DNA of 64,000 nucleotides from Pseudomonas weihenstephanensis. GTDB taxonomy: Bacteria; Pseudomonadota; Gammaproteobacteria; Pseudomonadales; Pseudomonadaceae. This document shows positions 35,437-45,343 of this stretch, one piece after another. The stretch's first letter is position 1, and the number at the start of each line of letters is the position of its first letter. A program made the translations under genes and the position numbers. Where the stretch lies: the NCBI RefSeq assembly GCF_001043055.1, contig NZ_JYLF01000001.1, forward strand, positions 744,001 to 808,000. The letters are read 5' to 3'. Under the pieces are notes generated by a model. The model was not told the origin of the DNA. It saw only the letters and a program-made list of their open reading frames with translations, and made no database searches.

Positions 35437-36048
35437 ATGAAGCATAAGCCTGCTTGGGCCTTGGCGTTGACCTGGGTGGCGCTGGCCGGTTGCACCACCG
35501 CGCCGCCCAGGGATCAAGGCAATCTGTGCAATATCTATCGTCAGTACCCGCGCTGGTATGAAGACTCGTTAAGCATGCAGAGCCAGTTCGGCACGCCGCC
35601 ACAGGTGGCGATGGCAATCATGAAGCAGGAAAGCAGCTTTGTGGCGGACGCACTGCCGCCGCGCGCCTATTTGTTGTGGGTCATTCCGTGGGGGCGGGTC
35701 AGTCAGTCTTATGGCTATGCCCAGGCTCAGCCACCAGCGTGGAGTGACTTCAAAAAAAGCACGGGCAAGGGAGGTTCGCGTGACAACTTTGCGGATGCCA
35801 TTCGCTTTATTGGTTGGTATGCGGCGGGTACTCAGCAGCAGCTAGGCATCTCCAAGTGGGACGCCTATAACCAATATTTGGCCTATCACGAGGGGCGGGG
35901 CGGCTACAGTCGTGGTACGTATCGTGCCAAGCCTTGGCTGGTGCAGGTCGCACGCAAGGTTGAGCAGCAATCAAAGACGTACGGCGCACAGCTTAATCAG
36001 TGCCGGGGTGAGCTGGAGAGCAATCGTCGTTCGTTCTGGTTCTTCTGA
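35437..36048 (+). CDS. Lytic-transglycosylase-like lipoprotein
   Basis: The 203-residue protein has a lipoprotein signal with lipobox LAGC (cysteine near residue 20). A lysozyme-like fold is suggested by MAIMKQESSF (catalytic-type glutamate), SQSYGYAQAQ and IRFIGWYAAGTQQQLG. It should be anchored in the outer membrane and may cleave peptidoglycan; activity is inferred. It follows murB by 46 bases and ends at a strong terminator. Confidence 0.85.
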   Translation: MKHKPAWALALTWVALAGCTTAPPRDQGNLCNIYRQYPRWYEDSLSMQSQFGTPPQVAMAIMKQESSFVADALPPRAYLLWVIPWGRVSQSYGYAQAQPPAWSDFKKSTGKGGSRDNFADAIRFIGWYAAGTQQQLGISKWDAYNQYLAYHEGRGGYSRGTYRAKPWLVQVARKVEQQSKTYGAQLNQCRGELESNRRSFWFF

Positions 36049-36070
36049 TCGGCACGCCTTCAACGCATAA

Positions 36071-36106
36071 AAAAAGCCCCGCCAGTGCAAACTGGCGGGG
36101 CTTTTT
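36071..36106. terminator. Bidirectional terminator between the lipoprotein gene and rne
   Basis: AAAAAGCCCCGCCAGT pairs perfectly with ACTGGCGGGGCTTTTT around GCAA. The 16-base stem with A- and T-runs on both sides serves both converging genes. Confidence 0.93.
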
Positions 36107-36120
36107 AGTGGCCTTTGGAA

Positions 36121-39100
36121 TTAGGCGAGGGGTTTAGGCTCGTGCTCTTCTTCCAGGGCTTTAGGGTTTTGCTCGACCACTTCCTCAACAGAACGCAAGT
36201 TCTCGTCGATGGCAGGTGTCGTGTGCTCTGCGACGGCTTCGGTGGCTTGCGCTTGAGCGGCGGCAGCGGCAGCGGCGGCCTCTTCACGCTTGCGACGACG
36301 CACTTCACGCGGATCGTTCGGGGCACGACCATTGCTGGTCGGGCCGCTGGCGACAGGTGCTGCGACGATGGCCACTTCAACCACTTCAGCTTTTACCAGC
36401 ACTTCAACAGGCTCTGGTTGTGCGATCACAACCGGTTCTGCTGGCGTGGCGTGGGCCGGTGCGGCTTGAGCGGCGGCAGGCTCTGCAACGGGCTCGCGTA
36501 CAGTGCGGGCTTCCTTGACAGGCTCAGGGCGCTTTTCGAAGGCAGGCTTCTCAACAACCGGGGTTTCTACCACTGGCGCTTCAACTACAGGCTCAGGTGC
36601 AGCAACAATCGGTGTTTCGATGGCTGGAGCAGGTTCTGCGGCTGCCTTGGGTTCAGGCTGGGCTTCTTGAACCGGAGCCACTTCAACTTCAGGCGCTTTA
36701 ACGGCTTCGATTGGCGTGATGGCTTCAACCACAGGGGCTTGAACCACTGGCGTTTCGATCACTGGCGTCTCAACGACCGGTGCTGGCGCTTGCGGTGCTT
36801 CAACGACAGTCACAGCCTTGGTTTGAGCTTCAACGGCAACCACGGTTTCGGCCGGGGCTGCTTGCTCGGTGGCTGCGCTGGCTCGTTCAGCTTGCTGATG
36901 AGCCTGAGCTTCGGCCGGAGCGCTGATGACGGTACTGGCAACGGCTTCTGTGACGGCCAGTCCGGCAGCCAGCTGCTCGGTGTTGGCAGGCACGTTTTGC
37001 GCGTTGGTCTCTTCGCTGCCTTCTTCAGAACCGTCATCGCTGCCTTCGATCACGTTGCCATTGGCATCGCGTTGACGCTCGCGACGGTTGCTGCGACGAC
37101 GCTGACCGCGGGAGCGGCGACGTGGACGATCGCCTTCGGCGTTGTCCTGAGTCTCGTCCTGCAATTGCTCTTCGTTGTTCAGAGCGGTTTCGTCTTCAGC
37201 GGCGACGGCGGCTTGCTCGGCGCGTGGTGCGCGCTCTTCGCGAGGTGCGCGTGGTTGGCGTTCTTCACGAGGTGCACGGGCCGGACGCTCTTGCTCGGTG
37301 GTTGCAGCGGGTGCGGCATCCAGCGGTTCTCGCAGTTCGCGTACGCGTTCTTCACGCTCACCGCGAGGTTTGCGATCATCGCGAGGTGCGCGTGGAGCAC
37401 GCTCTTCGCGCGGTGGGCGCGGGGCACGTTCTTCGCGGGCAACGACTACCGGGGTTTCTTCGCGTGGTTCACGCACTTCGCGGGCTTCACGCGGGGCGCG
37501 CTCTTCACGAGGTGCACGTTCTTCGCGCGGCTTGCGTTCTTCGTCACGACGACCGTTGCGGTTACGGCTTTGCTGGCGACCGTTGCGACGTTCTTCATTA
37601 CGTTGCGGGCGCTCGGTGGTGGCCGGTTTCTCGGTCACGGTTGGCGCGGCAGCCGCAGGCTCATCCTTGGAGGCGAACAGGCTGACCAGTGATTTCACCA
37701 GACCTTTGAACAGGCTGGGTTCGGCAATGGTAGCGGCGGGTGCCGGGGCGGCAGTCGCGGTGGCTGCGGCTTCGGTCGGAACCGGTGCCGAGGTGCGCGC
37801 CGGAGCTGTTTTGACCGCGGCTTCCTGGCGAACCAGGGTGCGGGTGGCAGCGGCCGGTTGCACTTCTTCCACTTCAGCAGCAGCGGCAGCGATTTCATAG
37901 CTGGACTGATTGGTGTGGGCTTCCGGGCTGTCATCGCGCAAACGCTGAACTTCGAAGTGCGGCGTTTCGAGGTGGTCGTTCGGCAGGATGATGATGCGCG
38001 CGCGAGTGCGCAGTTCGATCTTGGTGATCGAGTTGCGTTTTTCGTTGAGCAAGAAGGCGGCGACCGGGATTGGCACCTGGGCGCGCACTTCGGCAGTGCG
38101 GTCTTTCAGGGCTTCTTCTTCGATCAGGCGCAGGATGGCCAGCGACAGCGATTCAACGTCACGGATGATGCCGGTGCCGTTGCAGCGTGGGCAGACGATA
38201 CCGCTGCTTTCACCCAGCGATGGGCGCAGGCGCTGACGGGACATTTCCAGCAGGCCAAAGCGCGAGATACGGCCCACTTGAACGCGGGCGCGGTCTGCTT
38301 CCAGGCATTCGCGGACTTTTTCTTCCACGGCGCGCTGGTTTTTGGCAGGGGTCATGTCGATGAAGTCGATGACGATCAGGCCGCCGATGTCGCGCAGGCG
38401 CAACTGACGGGCGATTTCTTCAGCCGCTTCAAGGTTGGTTTGCAGGGCGGTTTCTTCGATATCGCTGCCTTTAGTGGCGCGCGCCGAGTTGATGTCGATG
38501 GACACCAGGGCTTCGGTCGGGTCGATAACGATAGAGCCACCGGAAGGCAGTTCAACAACGCGCTGGAAAGCGGTCTCGATCTGGCTTTCGATCTGGAAGC
38601 GGTTGAACAGCGGAACGCTGTCTTCGTAGAGTTTGATTTTGCTGGCGTACTGCGGCATCACTTGGCGGATGAAGGTCAGGGCTTCGTCCTGGGCTTCAAC
38701 GCTGTCGATCAGCACTTCGCCGATGTCCTGGCGCAGGTAATCGCGAATGGCGCGGATGATCACGTTGCTTTCCTGATAGATCAGGAACGGCGCCGCGCGG
38801 TCCAGCGACGCTTCTTTAATAGCAGTCCACAGTTGCAGCAGGTAGTCGAGGTCCCACTGCATTTCTTCGCTGCTGCGGCCCAGGCCTGCAGTGCGCACGA
38901 TCAGGCCCATGTCGGCAGGTGCGATCAAGCCATTGAGCGCTTCACGCAGTTCGTTGCGCTCTTCACCTTCGATGCGGCGCGAGATGCCACCGGCACGCGG
39001 GTTGTTAGGCATCAGCACCAGGTAACGGCCAGCGAGGCTGATGAAGGTGGTCAGGGCTGCGCCCTTGTTGCCACGTTCTTCTTTCTCGACTTGCACGATG

Positions 39101-39393
39101 ACTTCCTGGCCTTCGCTCAGGACGTCTTTGATGTTGACGCGGCCTTCTGGGGCTTTTTTGAAGTATTCGCGGGAGATTTCTTTGAGGGGCAGAAAACCGT
39201 GGCGCTCAGAGCCGAAATCGACAAAGGCAGCCTCAAGGCTTGGTTCGATGCGAGTAATACGGCCTTTGTAGATGTTGGCTTTCTTCTGCTCGCGTGCACC
39301 TGACTCAATGTCCAGGTCGTAGAGGCGTTGGCCATCTACCAGTGCAACACGCAACTCTTCGGGTTGAGTCGCGTTAATCAGCATTCTTTTCAT
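36121..39393 (-). CDS. rne: Ribonuclease E
   Basis: This 1090-residue endoribonuclease nucleates the RNA degradosome at the inner membrane. The catalytic half has an S1 domain (about 35-120), the metal-binding aspartates in [12 protein letters not shown] (near 303) and IDFIDM (near 346), and the zinc-link CPRCNGTG (near 403). The C-terminal half is disordered: an arginine-rich stretch of APREER/REER repeats (about 600-740) for RNA binding, a long Ala/Pro/Glu/Val region, and an [13 protein letters not shown] motif near 1024, reminiscent of the NDPR partner-binding motif reported for Pseudomonas RNase E. ATG 39393 gives the family start [13 protein letters not shown]. It is divergent from rluC. 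Confidence 0.96.
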   Translation of the reverse strand: MKRMLINATQPEELRVALVDGQRLYDLDIESGAREQKKANIYKGRITRIEPSLEAAFVDFGSERHGFLPLKEISREYFKKAPEGRVNIKDVLSEGQEVIVQVEKEERGNKGAALTTFISLAGRYLVLMPNNPRAGGISRRIEGEERNELREALNGLIAPADMGLIVRTAGLGRSSEEMQWDLDYLLQLWTAIKEASLDRAAPFLIYQESNVIIRAIRDYLRQDIGEVLIDSVEAQDEALTFIRQVMPQYASKIKLYEDSVPLFNRFQIESQIETAFQRVVELPSGGSIVIDPTEALVSIDINSARATKGSDIEETALQTNLEAAEEIARQLRLRDIGGLIVIDFIDMTPAKNQRAVEEKVRECLEADRARVQVGRISRFGLLEMSRQRLRPSLGESSGIVCPRCNGTGIIRDVESLSLAILRLIEEEALKDRTAEVRAQVPIPVAAFLLNEKRNSITKIELRTRARIIILPNDHLETPHFEVQRLRDDSPEAHTNQSSYEIAAAAAEVEEVQPAAATRTLVRQEAAVKTAPARTSAPVPTEAAATATAAPAPAATIAEPSLFKGLVKSLVSLFASKDEPAAAAPTVTEKPATTERPQRNEERRNGRQQSRNRNGRRDEERKPREERAPREERAPREAREVREPREETPVVVAREERAPRPPREERAPRAPRDDRKPRGEREERVRELREPLDAAPAATTEQERPARAPREERQPRAPREERAPRAEQAAVAAEDETALNNEEQLQDETQDNAEGDRPRRRSRGQRRRSNRRERQRDANGNVIEGSDDGSEEGSEETNAQNVPANTEQLAAGLAVTEAVASTVISAPAEAQAHQQAERASAATEQAAPAETVVAVEAQTKAVTVVEAPQAPAPVVETPVIETPVVQAPVVEAITPIEAVKAPEVEVAPVQEAQPEPKAAAEPAPAIETPIVAAPEPVVEAPVVETPVVEKPAFEKRPEPVKEARTVREPVAEPAAAQAAPAHATPAEPVVIAQPEPVEVLVKAEVVEVAIVAAPVASGPTSNGRAPNDPREVRRRKREEAAAAAAAAQAQATEAVAEHTTPAIDENLRSVEEVVEQNPKALEEEHEPKPLA
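37180..37590 (-). repeat. REER-type repeat region within rne
   Basis: The coding strand here encodes many copies of a short unit of the form APREER or similar ([32 protein letters not shown]). These arginine/glutamate repeats form the disordered RNA-binding part of RNase E. The copy number can vary between strains. Confidence 0.8.
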
Positions 39394-40046
39394 GTTGTAC
39401 CGTCGGTTTCCGGGCTGCCGGAAACGGCGTTCGGCACACACGACTTCTCACGGTCGGTGTCAGGTGCGTCAGGAGTAGTTGGCCACTCCATTGTCCAGCG
39501 AGGTTCGGCCCTGGGGGCCGAGTCGCGACTAACGCTTCCTGCTTGCTGTGGTGCTAAAGCACCGCTTAAGCAAAAGTCTGGTCAGGAGGAGGAATCAACC
39601 GGCGGCTGTGGACGAGATGAAGCGTCTTGATAAAGCCTATTGCTACACAGTCCGGCGGTTGTGCATCTCCACCCCACACGTATCCCTGATAATTCGGGTG
39701 CTGCCGCGCGCAGAATCCGCAGCGGGTTGGCATTTACCGTGAACTCCAAAAGGGGAGGTCACGCATCATGGCTAATAAAGGCGAAGTTTCCGAAACATTC
39801 GCTCGAAATTCCCGAGGCTGACTGCACTTTGTGAACTGGCCGTGAATATCGGCGTAAAAGGCGAGTTTTCACTCTGCTTTCCAGGCTCGCTTCAGGCCTC
39901 ATGTCACCTGCGCTTGTTACAACTCCAGGCGTTCCGTATGCAGCAAAAGTCCCGTAGGACGGCCTCGCGTCCTCGTGAAGAGCGTAGGGCAGGGCCGGTG
40001 ACTCACCGTTAATCCGCTGTCCAGGCCGCTTTTGGCGGCGTTCGCG
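39394..40046 (-). promoter_or_regulatory. Long rne leader with a hairpin near the start codon
   Basis: From the promoter at 40047-40075 the rne transcript would carry about 645 untranslated bases. A strong hairpin, GTTTCCGG/CCGGAAAC (39406-39413 and 39418-39425) with loop GCTG, ends 12 bases before the start codon. A second, GGTGCT/AGCACC, lies at 39550-39563. RNase E is known in E. coli to autoregulate through its leader; the same is inferred here. No gene was found in the leader. Confidence 0.6.
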
Positions 40047-40075
40047 ACTATAGCAGCAATGATTAAGTGCTTCAA
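40047..40075 (-). promoter_or_regulatory. Sigma-70 promoter of rne
   Basis: On the minus strand TTGAAG (40075-40070) and TATAGT (40052-40047) are 17 bases apart, a good sigma-70 match. A rightward -10 for rluC (TATCAT, 40092-40097) lies within 20 bases, so the two divergent promoters are packed back to back. Confidence 0.65.
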
Positions 40076-40104
40076 TTCCATAAAAAATTGTTATCATCCG
40101 CGGC

Positions 40105-41061
40105 ATGACGACGACTACCCCCCCGACCCCCAGCGTCCAGCTGCTTGAGGTCTCGCCGGAATATGCCGGCCAACGCATTGACAACTTTCTTCTTGCCCGG
40201 CTCAAGGGCGTACCCAAGACCTTGATTTACCGCATTTTGCGTAAAGGCGAAGTGCGCGTGAACAAGGGCCGGATCAAGCCTGAGTACAAGCTGCAAGCGG
40301 GCGATATTGTGCGCGTGCCGCCTGTGCGCGTGCCTGAGCGCGACGAACCGGTGCCCCTGGCTCAGGGTTTGTTGCAGCGCCTGGAAGCGGCAATTGTCTA
40401 TGAAGACAAAGCCCTGATTGTGCTCAACAAGCCTGCGGGTATTGCTGTTCACGGTGGCAGTGGCCTGAATTACGGTGTGATCGAAGCCTTTCGTCAGTTG
40501 CGTCCCGATACCAAAGAGCTGGAGTTGGTGCATCGCCTTGACCGCGATACGTCCGGTCTTTTGATGATCGCCAAAAAGCGCAGCATGTTGCGCCACTTGC
40601 ATGAAGCGTTGCGCGGTGACGGAATCGACAAGCGCTACATGGCGTTGGTGCGTGGCAATTGGGCCAGCTCGATCAAGCAGGTGCGTGCGCCATTGATGAA
40701 GAGCAATCTGCGCTCGGGTGAGCGCATGGTTGAGGTGAACGAAGAGGGTAAAGAATCGGTCACGGTGTTCAAGGTGCTGCGTCGTTTTGGCGATTTCGCC
40801 ACCATGATTGAAGCCCGGCCGATTACCGGGCGGACCCATCAGATCCGCGTGCACACCCTGCATGCGGGCCACTGCATTGCGGGCGACACCAAATACGGCG
40901 AAGAAGGCTTTTCTAAAGAAATTCGCGAATTGGGCGGCAAGCGTCTGTTTTTGCATGCCTACATGCTGACCGTGCCCATGCCTGATGGCGGTGAAATGAA
41001 GTTTCAGGCGCCCGTCGATGAGATGTGGGCTAAAACCGTGGAGCGATTGAGTGCCGTCTGA
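40105..41061 (+). CDS. rluC: 23S rRNA pseudouridine synthase RluC
   Basis: The 318-residue enzyme converts uridines 955, 2504 and 2580 of 23S rRNA to pseudouridine (E. coli numbering). An N-terminal S4 domain (residues 20-80) is followed by the catalytic domain with HRLDRDTSG (catalytic Asp) and [14 protein letters not shown] 40105 follows a TATCAT at 40092-40097 so closely that the leader may be very short; no Shine-Dalgarno is evident. It overlaps the next gene and is divergent from rne, as in enterics. Confidence 0.95.
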   Translation: MTTTTPPTPSVQLLEVSPEYAGQRIDNFLLARLKGVPKTLIYRILRKGEVRVNKGRIKPEYKLQAGDIVRVPPVRVPERDEPVPLAQGLLQRLEAAIVYEDKALIVLNKPAGIAVHGGSGLNYGVIEAFRQLRPDTKELELVHRLDRDTSGLLMIAKKRSMLRHLHEALRGDGIDKRYMALVRGNWASSIKQVRAPLMKSNLRSGERMVEVNEEGKESVTVFKVLRRFGDFATMIEARPITGRTHQIRVHTLHAGHCIAGDTKYGEEGFSKEIRELGGKRLFLHAYMLTVPMPDGGEMKFQAPVDEMWAKTVERLSAV

Positions 41062-41713
41062 GTACAAATTACTGATCTTTGATTGGGATGGCACGTTGGC
41101 GGACTCCATTGGCCGCATTGTCACTTCGATGCAGGGGGCTGCGCAGCGCGCAGGTCGCCCTGAGCGTGATGATGAGGCGGTCAAAGGCATTATTGGTCTG
41201 GGGTTGCCGGAAGCGATTTTGACGCTTTACCCTGATTTGACCGAGGCGCAAGTTATTGCCTTCCGTCAGCACTACGCGGATATCTATATCGCGTCGGATG
41301 CCGAGCCTTCACCGCTATTTGCCGGTGTGGCCGAGTCGCTAGAATCCTTCCGTGATCAGGGTTACCGCTTGGCCGTTGCGACGGGCAAGGCGCGTCGCGG
41401 TCTGGATCGGGTGCTCAAGGCGCAGGGTTGGGAAGGCTTCTTTGATATCACCCGTGCAGCCGACGAAACCGCCAGTAAGCCGGATCCGCTCATGCTCAAT
41501 CAGATTCTGGCTCACTGCGATGTGCCCGCGCAGCAGGCGTTGATGGTGGGTGATGCGTCGTTTGATTTGCTCATGGCGCGTAATGCAGGCATCGACTCGG
41601 TGGCGGTGAGTTACGGGGCGCAGTCAATTGAACGTCTGCGCACGTTTGGGCCTACGCTGGAAATCAATCATTTTTCTGAGTTGCGTGCCTGGCTGCATGG
41701 GCGCGCTCACTAA
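41051..41713 (+). CDS. HAD-superfamily phosphatase
   Basis: The 220-residue protein carries the HAD motifs: [10 protein letters not shown] (nucleophile Asp), ATGKARRG, and [14 protein letters not shown] for Mg binding. It resembles phosphoglycolate-phosphatase-like enzymes, but the substrate is unassigned. The GTG start at 41051 overlaps the rluC stop by 11 bases, indicating translational coupling. sppA follows 23 bases later. Confidence 0.92.
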   Translation: MPSEYKLLIFDWDGTLADSIGRIVTSMQGAAQRAGRPERDDEAVKGIIGLGLPEAILTLYPDLTEAQVIAFRQHYADIYIASDAEPSPLFAGVAESLESFRDQGYRLAVATGKARRGLDRVLKAQGWEGFFDITRAADETASKPDPLMLNQILAHCDVPAQQALMVGDASFDLLMARNAGIDSVAVSYGAQSIERLRTFGPTLEINHFSELRAWLHGRAH

Positions 41714-41736
41714 TAACGTCTTAGCTGGGGTAGTGC

Positions 41737-42726
41737 ATGGTCGATCAATGGAAAGCGCCCGCTGAGTCTGAGCCTGCTGCGGGTGATGACAAAAGCTGGA
41801 AGTTGCTGGAAAGAACCTTGTTGGCAGGTATTCAGGAGCAGCGCCGTGCACGTCGCTGGGGTATTTTTTTCAAGTTGCTGACCTTTCTGTTGCTGGTGGC
41901 GGTGCTGCTCACCTTCACGCCGTTGATGGATATGGAGCGCAACGCTACGGCGGGTTCGGGTTACAGTGCGCTGATCGAGGTGCGCGGGGTGATTGCCGAT
42001 AAAGAGCAGGCCAGTGCCGATAACCTGGTGACCAGCTTGCAAGCGGCGTTTGATGATCCCAAAGTCAAAGGCGTGGTGCTGCGTATCAACAGTCCGGGCG
42101 GCAGTCCTGTGCAATCGGGTTATGTCTACGACGAGATCCGTCGTTTGCGCGGCTTGCACCCTGAGACCAAGGTGTACGCGGTGATTTCGGACCTCGGTGC
42201 CTCGGGTGCCTACTACATCGCCAGTGCGGCTGACGAGATTTATGCCGACAAAGCCAGTCTGGTGGGTTCGATTGGCGTGACAGCGGCAGGTTTCGGTTTT
42301 GTCGGGGCTATGGAAAAGCTGGGTGTTGAGCGTCGCGCCTACACTTCGGGCGAGCACAAGGCGTTCCTTGATCCCTTTGAGCCTCAAAAGCCGGACGAGA
42401 CCAAGTTCTGGCAAGGCGTGCTAAATGTGACGCATGAGCAGTTCATTGCCAGCGTTAAGCAGGGTCGTGGCGATCGCTTGAAGGATAAAGAGCATCCTGA
42501 GTTGTTCTCGGGGTTGGTGTGGACGGGACAGCAAGCGCTGCCGCTGGGTCTGATTGACGGCTTGGGCAATGCCAGTTCGGTTGCCCGTGATGTGATTGGT
42601 GAAAAAGAGTTGGTTGATTTCACCGTGCAAGAGTCGGCATTCGATCGCTTCTCGAAAAAACTCGGTGCCAGCGTTGCAGAGCACGTTGCCTTGTGGATGG
42701 GTTTTCAGGGACCCACCTTGCGCTAA
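41737..42726 (+). CDS. sppA: Signal peptide peptidase SppA (S49 family)
   Basis: The 329-residue inner-membrane serine protease removes leftover signal peptides. An N-terminal helix (FFKLLTFLLLVAVLLTF, about 45-62) anchors it. The S49 region has INSPGGSPVQSGYVYDEI, the nucleophile-serine motif DLGASGAYYIAS and the catalytic-lysine region DKASLVGSIG. The protein is the short, single-domain form. It follows the HAD gene in an operon with rluC. Confidence 0.93.
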   Translation: MVDQWKAPAESEPAAGDDKSWKLLERTLLAGIQEQRRARRWGIFFKLLTFLLLVAVLLTFTPLMDMERNATAGSGYSALIEVRGVIADKEQASADNLVTSLQAAFDDPKVKGVVLRINSPGGSPVQSGYVYDEIRRLRGLHPETKVYAVISDLGASGAYYIASAADEIYADKASLVGSIGVTAAGFGFVGAMEKLGVERRAYTSGEHKAFLDPFEPQKPDETKFWQGVLNVTHEQFIASVKQGRGDRLKDKEHPELFSGLVWTGQQALPLGLIDGLGNASSVARDVIGEKELVDFTVQESAFDRFSKKLGASVAEHVALWMGFQGPTLR

Positions 42727-42740
42727 CTTGCGACTGCACC

Positions 42741-42766
42741 AAAAAAACGGCCTGTGAAGGCCGTTG
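42741..42766 (-). terminator. Terminator after maf (leftward)
   Basis: AACGGCC (42746-42752) pairs with GGCCGTT (42759-42765) around TGTGAA. The A7 run at 42741-42747 gives a strong U-tract on the minus strand, so it mainly ends the leftward maf transcript. It also lies just after sppA. Confidence 0.8.
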
Positions 42767-42794
42767 TTGTTTGGGTGGGGTCGGGTTTGCTGTG

Positions 42795-43373
42795 TTAAGG
42801 GATGCTGATGCCTTCATGGGTCAGCATGTCCACCAGTCGGATTAATGGCAGGCCAATCAAGCTGGTCGCGTCGTCCCCTTCGGTGCGCTGAAACAGACTC
42901 ACGCCCAAGCCTTCGGCTTTAAAGCTGCCTGCGCAATCGTAGGGCTGCTCAGCGTGCAGGTAGCGTTCAATCTGTTCAGCGCTGAGCGTGCGCATGTGCA
43001 CCGTGAAGGGCACGCAGTCAGTCTGGTGCTGCCCGGTGCGGCTGTTGAGCAGGGTCAGGCCGGTGAGGAAGCTGACGCTGGCGCCACTGGCGTCCAGGAG
43101 TTGTTGACGTGCCTTGTCGAAGGTGTGAGGTTTGCCGATGATTCGGCCATTAAGCACGGCCACCTGGTCTGAGCCGATGATCAAGTGGTCGGGATGGCTG
43201 CCCGCCAGTGCACGGGCCTTCTCCAGCGACAGGCGCTTGACCAGGTCGGCTGCGCTTTCATCTGTGTGGTGGCTTTCGTCGATGTCAGGTGAGCTGCAAC
43301 TGAAGGGTAGGCGCAGACGAGCCAGTAATTCCCGGCGATAAACCGAGCTTGAGGCGAGTAATAAAGGCAGCAT
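42795..43373 (-). CDS. yceF: Maf/YceF nucleotide pyrophosphatase
   Basis: The 192-residue Maf-family protein hydrolyses modified nucleoside triphosphates; YceF-type members prefer 7-methyl-GTP. Conserved blocks are LASSSVYRRELL, SPDIDES and IIGSDQVAVLNGRI. ATG 43373 is well supported by AGGAG eight bases before it; an upstream frame to 43505 is unsupported. It is divergent from yceD, with an overlapping promoter region. Confidence 0.93.
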   Translation of the reverse strand: MLPLLLASSSVYRRELLARLRLPFSCSSPDIDESHHTDESAADLVKRLSLEKARALAGSHPDHLIIGSDQVAVLNGRIIGKPHTFDKARQQLLDASGASVSFLTGLTLLNSRTGQHQTDCVPFTVHMRTLSAEQIERYLHAEQPYDCAGSFKAEGLGVSLFQRTEGDDATSLIGLPLIRLVDMLTHEGISIP

Positions 43374-43440
43374 TCGCGGCTCCTGTAGATGAATGTCGAT
43401 TCTAACGGGCGCACGGGATGTCGCACAGGCACAATTTCCT

Positions 43441-43469
43441 TTGACAGGTGAGGGGGTCGTCCCTAGAAT
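43441..43469 (+). promoter_or_regulatory. Near-consensus promoter of yceD-rpmF-plsX
   Basis: TTGACA (43441-43446) and TAGAAT (43464-43469) are exactly 17 bases apart. Transcription should start about base 43476, only 2-4 bases before the yceD ATG at 43479. No ribosome-binding site precedes that ATG, so the mRNA would be practically leaderless. Confidence 0.8.
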
Positions 43470-43478
43470 GCTGCGCCT

Positions 43479-44006
43479 ATGTTGAATGACCCGATTCCAC
43501 CTCACGTTGACCCGCGCAAATTAGCTGATCGTGGCACTACCCTTCAAGGTGAAGTGCTGCTGGCTGATTTGGAGAGACTCTGCGACCCGCTTTCCGACAA
43601 TGTCGGTACGGTCCAGGCTAAATTTGTTTTTGAGCGCGACGAGCGAAGATCTGTGGTAATACACAGCTCCATCGACGTCGAGGTCAAGATGGTTTGCCAG
43701 CGTTGTCTTGAGCTGGTCACCCTGCCGATCCATAGCGAATGCAGTTACGCTGTGGTGAAAGAGGGTGCGAATACCCAGTCGTTACCGAAAGGTTATGACG
43801 TGCTGGAACTGGGCGAAGATCCATTGGATCTGCATGCACTGATCGAGGAGGAGCTTTTGCTCGCCTTGCCCATTGTGCCTGCTCATCATCCGGAAGAATG
43901 CCAGCAGCCGGCGGGTCTCGATGAGCCCGATCCAGGCGAGGACGAGGTAACGCGGTCCAACCCGTTCAGTGTATTGGCGCAGTTAAAGCGTGACCCAAAC
44001 GTTTAG
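43479..44006 (+). CDS. yceD: YceD (DUF177), 23S rRNA accumulation protein
   Basis: The 175-residue protein carries the YceD family motif VCQRCLELVTLPI, followed by an acidic tail. In E. coli YceD is reported to be needed for normal 23S rRNA levels. It starts at ATG 43479 with family-like N-terminus DPIPPHVDPRKLADRG. It leads the conserved order yceD-rpmF-plsX-fab. A strong promoter lies almost on the start codon. Confidence 0.93.
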   Translation: MLNDPIPPHVDPRKLADRGTTLQGEVLLADLERLCDPLSDNVGTVQAKFVFERDERRSVVIHSSIDVEVKMVCQRCLELVTLPIHSECSYAVVKEGANTQSLPKGYDVLELGEDPLDLHALIEEELLLALPIVPAHHPEECQQPAGLDEPDPGEDEVTRSNPFSVLAQLKRDPNV

Positions 44007-44019
44007 GAGTTAATCAATT

Positions 44020-44202
44020 ATGGCTGTTCAGCAGAACAAAAAATCCCGCTCTGCCCGTGACATGCGTCGTTCGCACGATGCTCTTTCGGCTAGCACGCTG
44101 TCTGTAGAAAAAACCACCGGTGAAATTCACCTGCGTCACCACGTATCGCCAGAAGGCGTATACCGTGGTCGTAAAGTGATCGACAAGGGCGCTGACGAGT
44201 AA
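44020..44202 (+). CDS. rpmF: 50S ribosomal protein L32
   Basis: The 60-residue basic protein begins [20 protein letters not shown] and contains [20 protein letters not shown], typical of L32. It has no cysteine, so it is the zinc-free form. GGAG before the ATG fits. It lies 13 bases after yceD and four before plsX. Confidence 0.97.
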   Translation: MAVQQNKKSRSARDMRRSHDALSASTLSVEKTTGEIHLRHHVSPEGVYRGRKVIDKGADE

Positions 44203-44206
44203 TCAC

Positions 44207-45217
44207 TTGTCCGTTCAGGTCATCGCGATCGACGCAATGGGCGGGGACTTCGGTCCCCGCAGCATTGTTCAGGCTTGCATCGCTTGTCTGTCTGCTACAC
44301 CCTCGCTGCATCTGACCCTCGTTGGTCAACCCTCCGTACTTGAAGATTTGATCGCCAGCCATTCGGTTGTGGATCGCTCGCGCCTGACCATTACTCCAGC
44401 CTCAGAAGTTATCGCCATGAGCGAGCGGCCTTCCCATGCGTTGCGTGGCAAGCCGGACTCCTCCATGCGGGTGGCGCTTGAGCTGCTGCGTGATGGCAAA
44501 GTGCAAGCTTGTGTCAGTTCGGGAAATACGGGGGCTTTGATGGCGCTGTCGCGGTTCGTCCTCAAAACACTGCCCGGCATAGATCGCCCTGCGATGGTGG
44601 CGGCGGTTCCAACGCAGACGGGCTATTGTCAGTTGCTGGATCTGGGGGCGAATGTCGATTGCACGGCTGAGCAGTTGTTTCAGTTCGCGGTGATGGGGTC
44701 GGTGGCGGCGCAGGCCCTCGGCACGCTTCGCCCGCGCGTAGCCCTGTTGAATATCGGTACCGAAGACATCAAGGGTAACCAGCAGGTCAAGGAGGCCGCC
44801 GCCTTGTTGCAAGCGGCGAGTGCTTTGCATTACATCGGCTTTGTCGAAGGTGATGGGTTGTACCGCGGCGAGGCCGATGTGGTGGTGTGTGACGGTTTTG
44901 TAGGTAATATCCTGCTCAAATCCAGTGAGGGCCTGGCGACCATGATCTCAGGCCGGATTGAGGCGCTGTTCAAGCGCACGCTCTTTGGGCGATGTGTCGG
45001 TGCGTTGGCGATGCCGTTACTGCGTCGCTTGCAGGCTGATTTGGCCCCCGCACGGCACAATGGCGCGAGTTTTCTGGGGTTGCAGGGAATTGTCATTAAG
45101 AGTCACGGTTCGGCAGGTGCTCAGGGCTTTCAAAGTGCGATACAACGGGCGCTGATTGAAATCCATGAAGACCTGCCAAAGCGTTTGCATGGGCGCCTTG
45201 AAGGGTTGTTACCGTAG
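44207..45217 (+). CDS. plsX: Phosphate acyltransferase PlsX
   Basis: The 336-residue enzyme makes acyl-phosphate from acyl-ACP, feeding phospholipid synthesis. [12 protein letters not shown] is the family N-terminus, with [12 protein letters not shown] and [16 protein letters not shown]. The start is a TTG at 44207, four bases after the rpmF stop; no nearby ATG or GTG fits. In this order it links ribosome, lipid and fatty-acid genes. Confidence 0.95.
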   Translation: MSVQVIAIDAMGGDFGPRSIVQACIACLSATPSLHLTLVGQPSVLEDLIASHSVVDRSRLTITPASEVIAMSERPSHALRGKPDSSMRVALELLRDGKVQACVSSGNTGALMALSRFVLKTLPGIDRPAMVAAVPTQTGYCQLLDLGANVDCTAEQLFQFAVMGSVAAQALGTLRPRVALLNIGTEDIKGNQQVKEAAALLQAASALHYIGFVEGDGLYRGEADVVVCDGFVGNILLKSSEGLATMISGRIEALFKRTLFGRCVGALAMPLLRRLQADLAPARHNGASFLGLQGIVIKSHGSAGAQGFQSAIQRALIEIHEDLPKRLHGRLEGLLP

Positions 45218-45343
45218 GCGTATTGCCGGTCGAGCGTGTAAATGTGACCGCACGGTCTAAATCGCCATCCAACTGTCAGTTTCTTGCGTCCGCCACGGCA
45301 GGACGTCAATTCACCGACGACAAGATCATTAGGGGCTTGTTAC

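Noticed and set aside
36115..37692. Long rightward open frame of 525 residues across the rne C-terminal region
   Set aside because: It is antisense to the repetitive Arg/Pro/Ala/Glu coding of RNase E; its composition (Gly/Arg/Phe/Cys) mirrors that repeat and it lacks a plausible start.
37858..39303. Rightward open frame of 481 residues across the rne catalytic half
   Set aside because: It is a shadow of the well-supported rne reading frame on the opposite strand, with no family resemblance.
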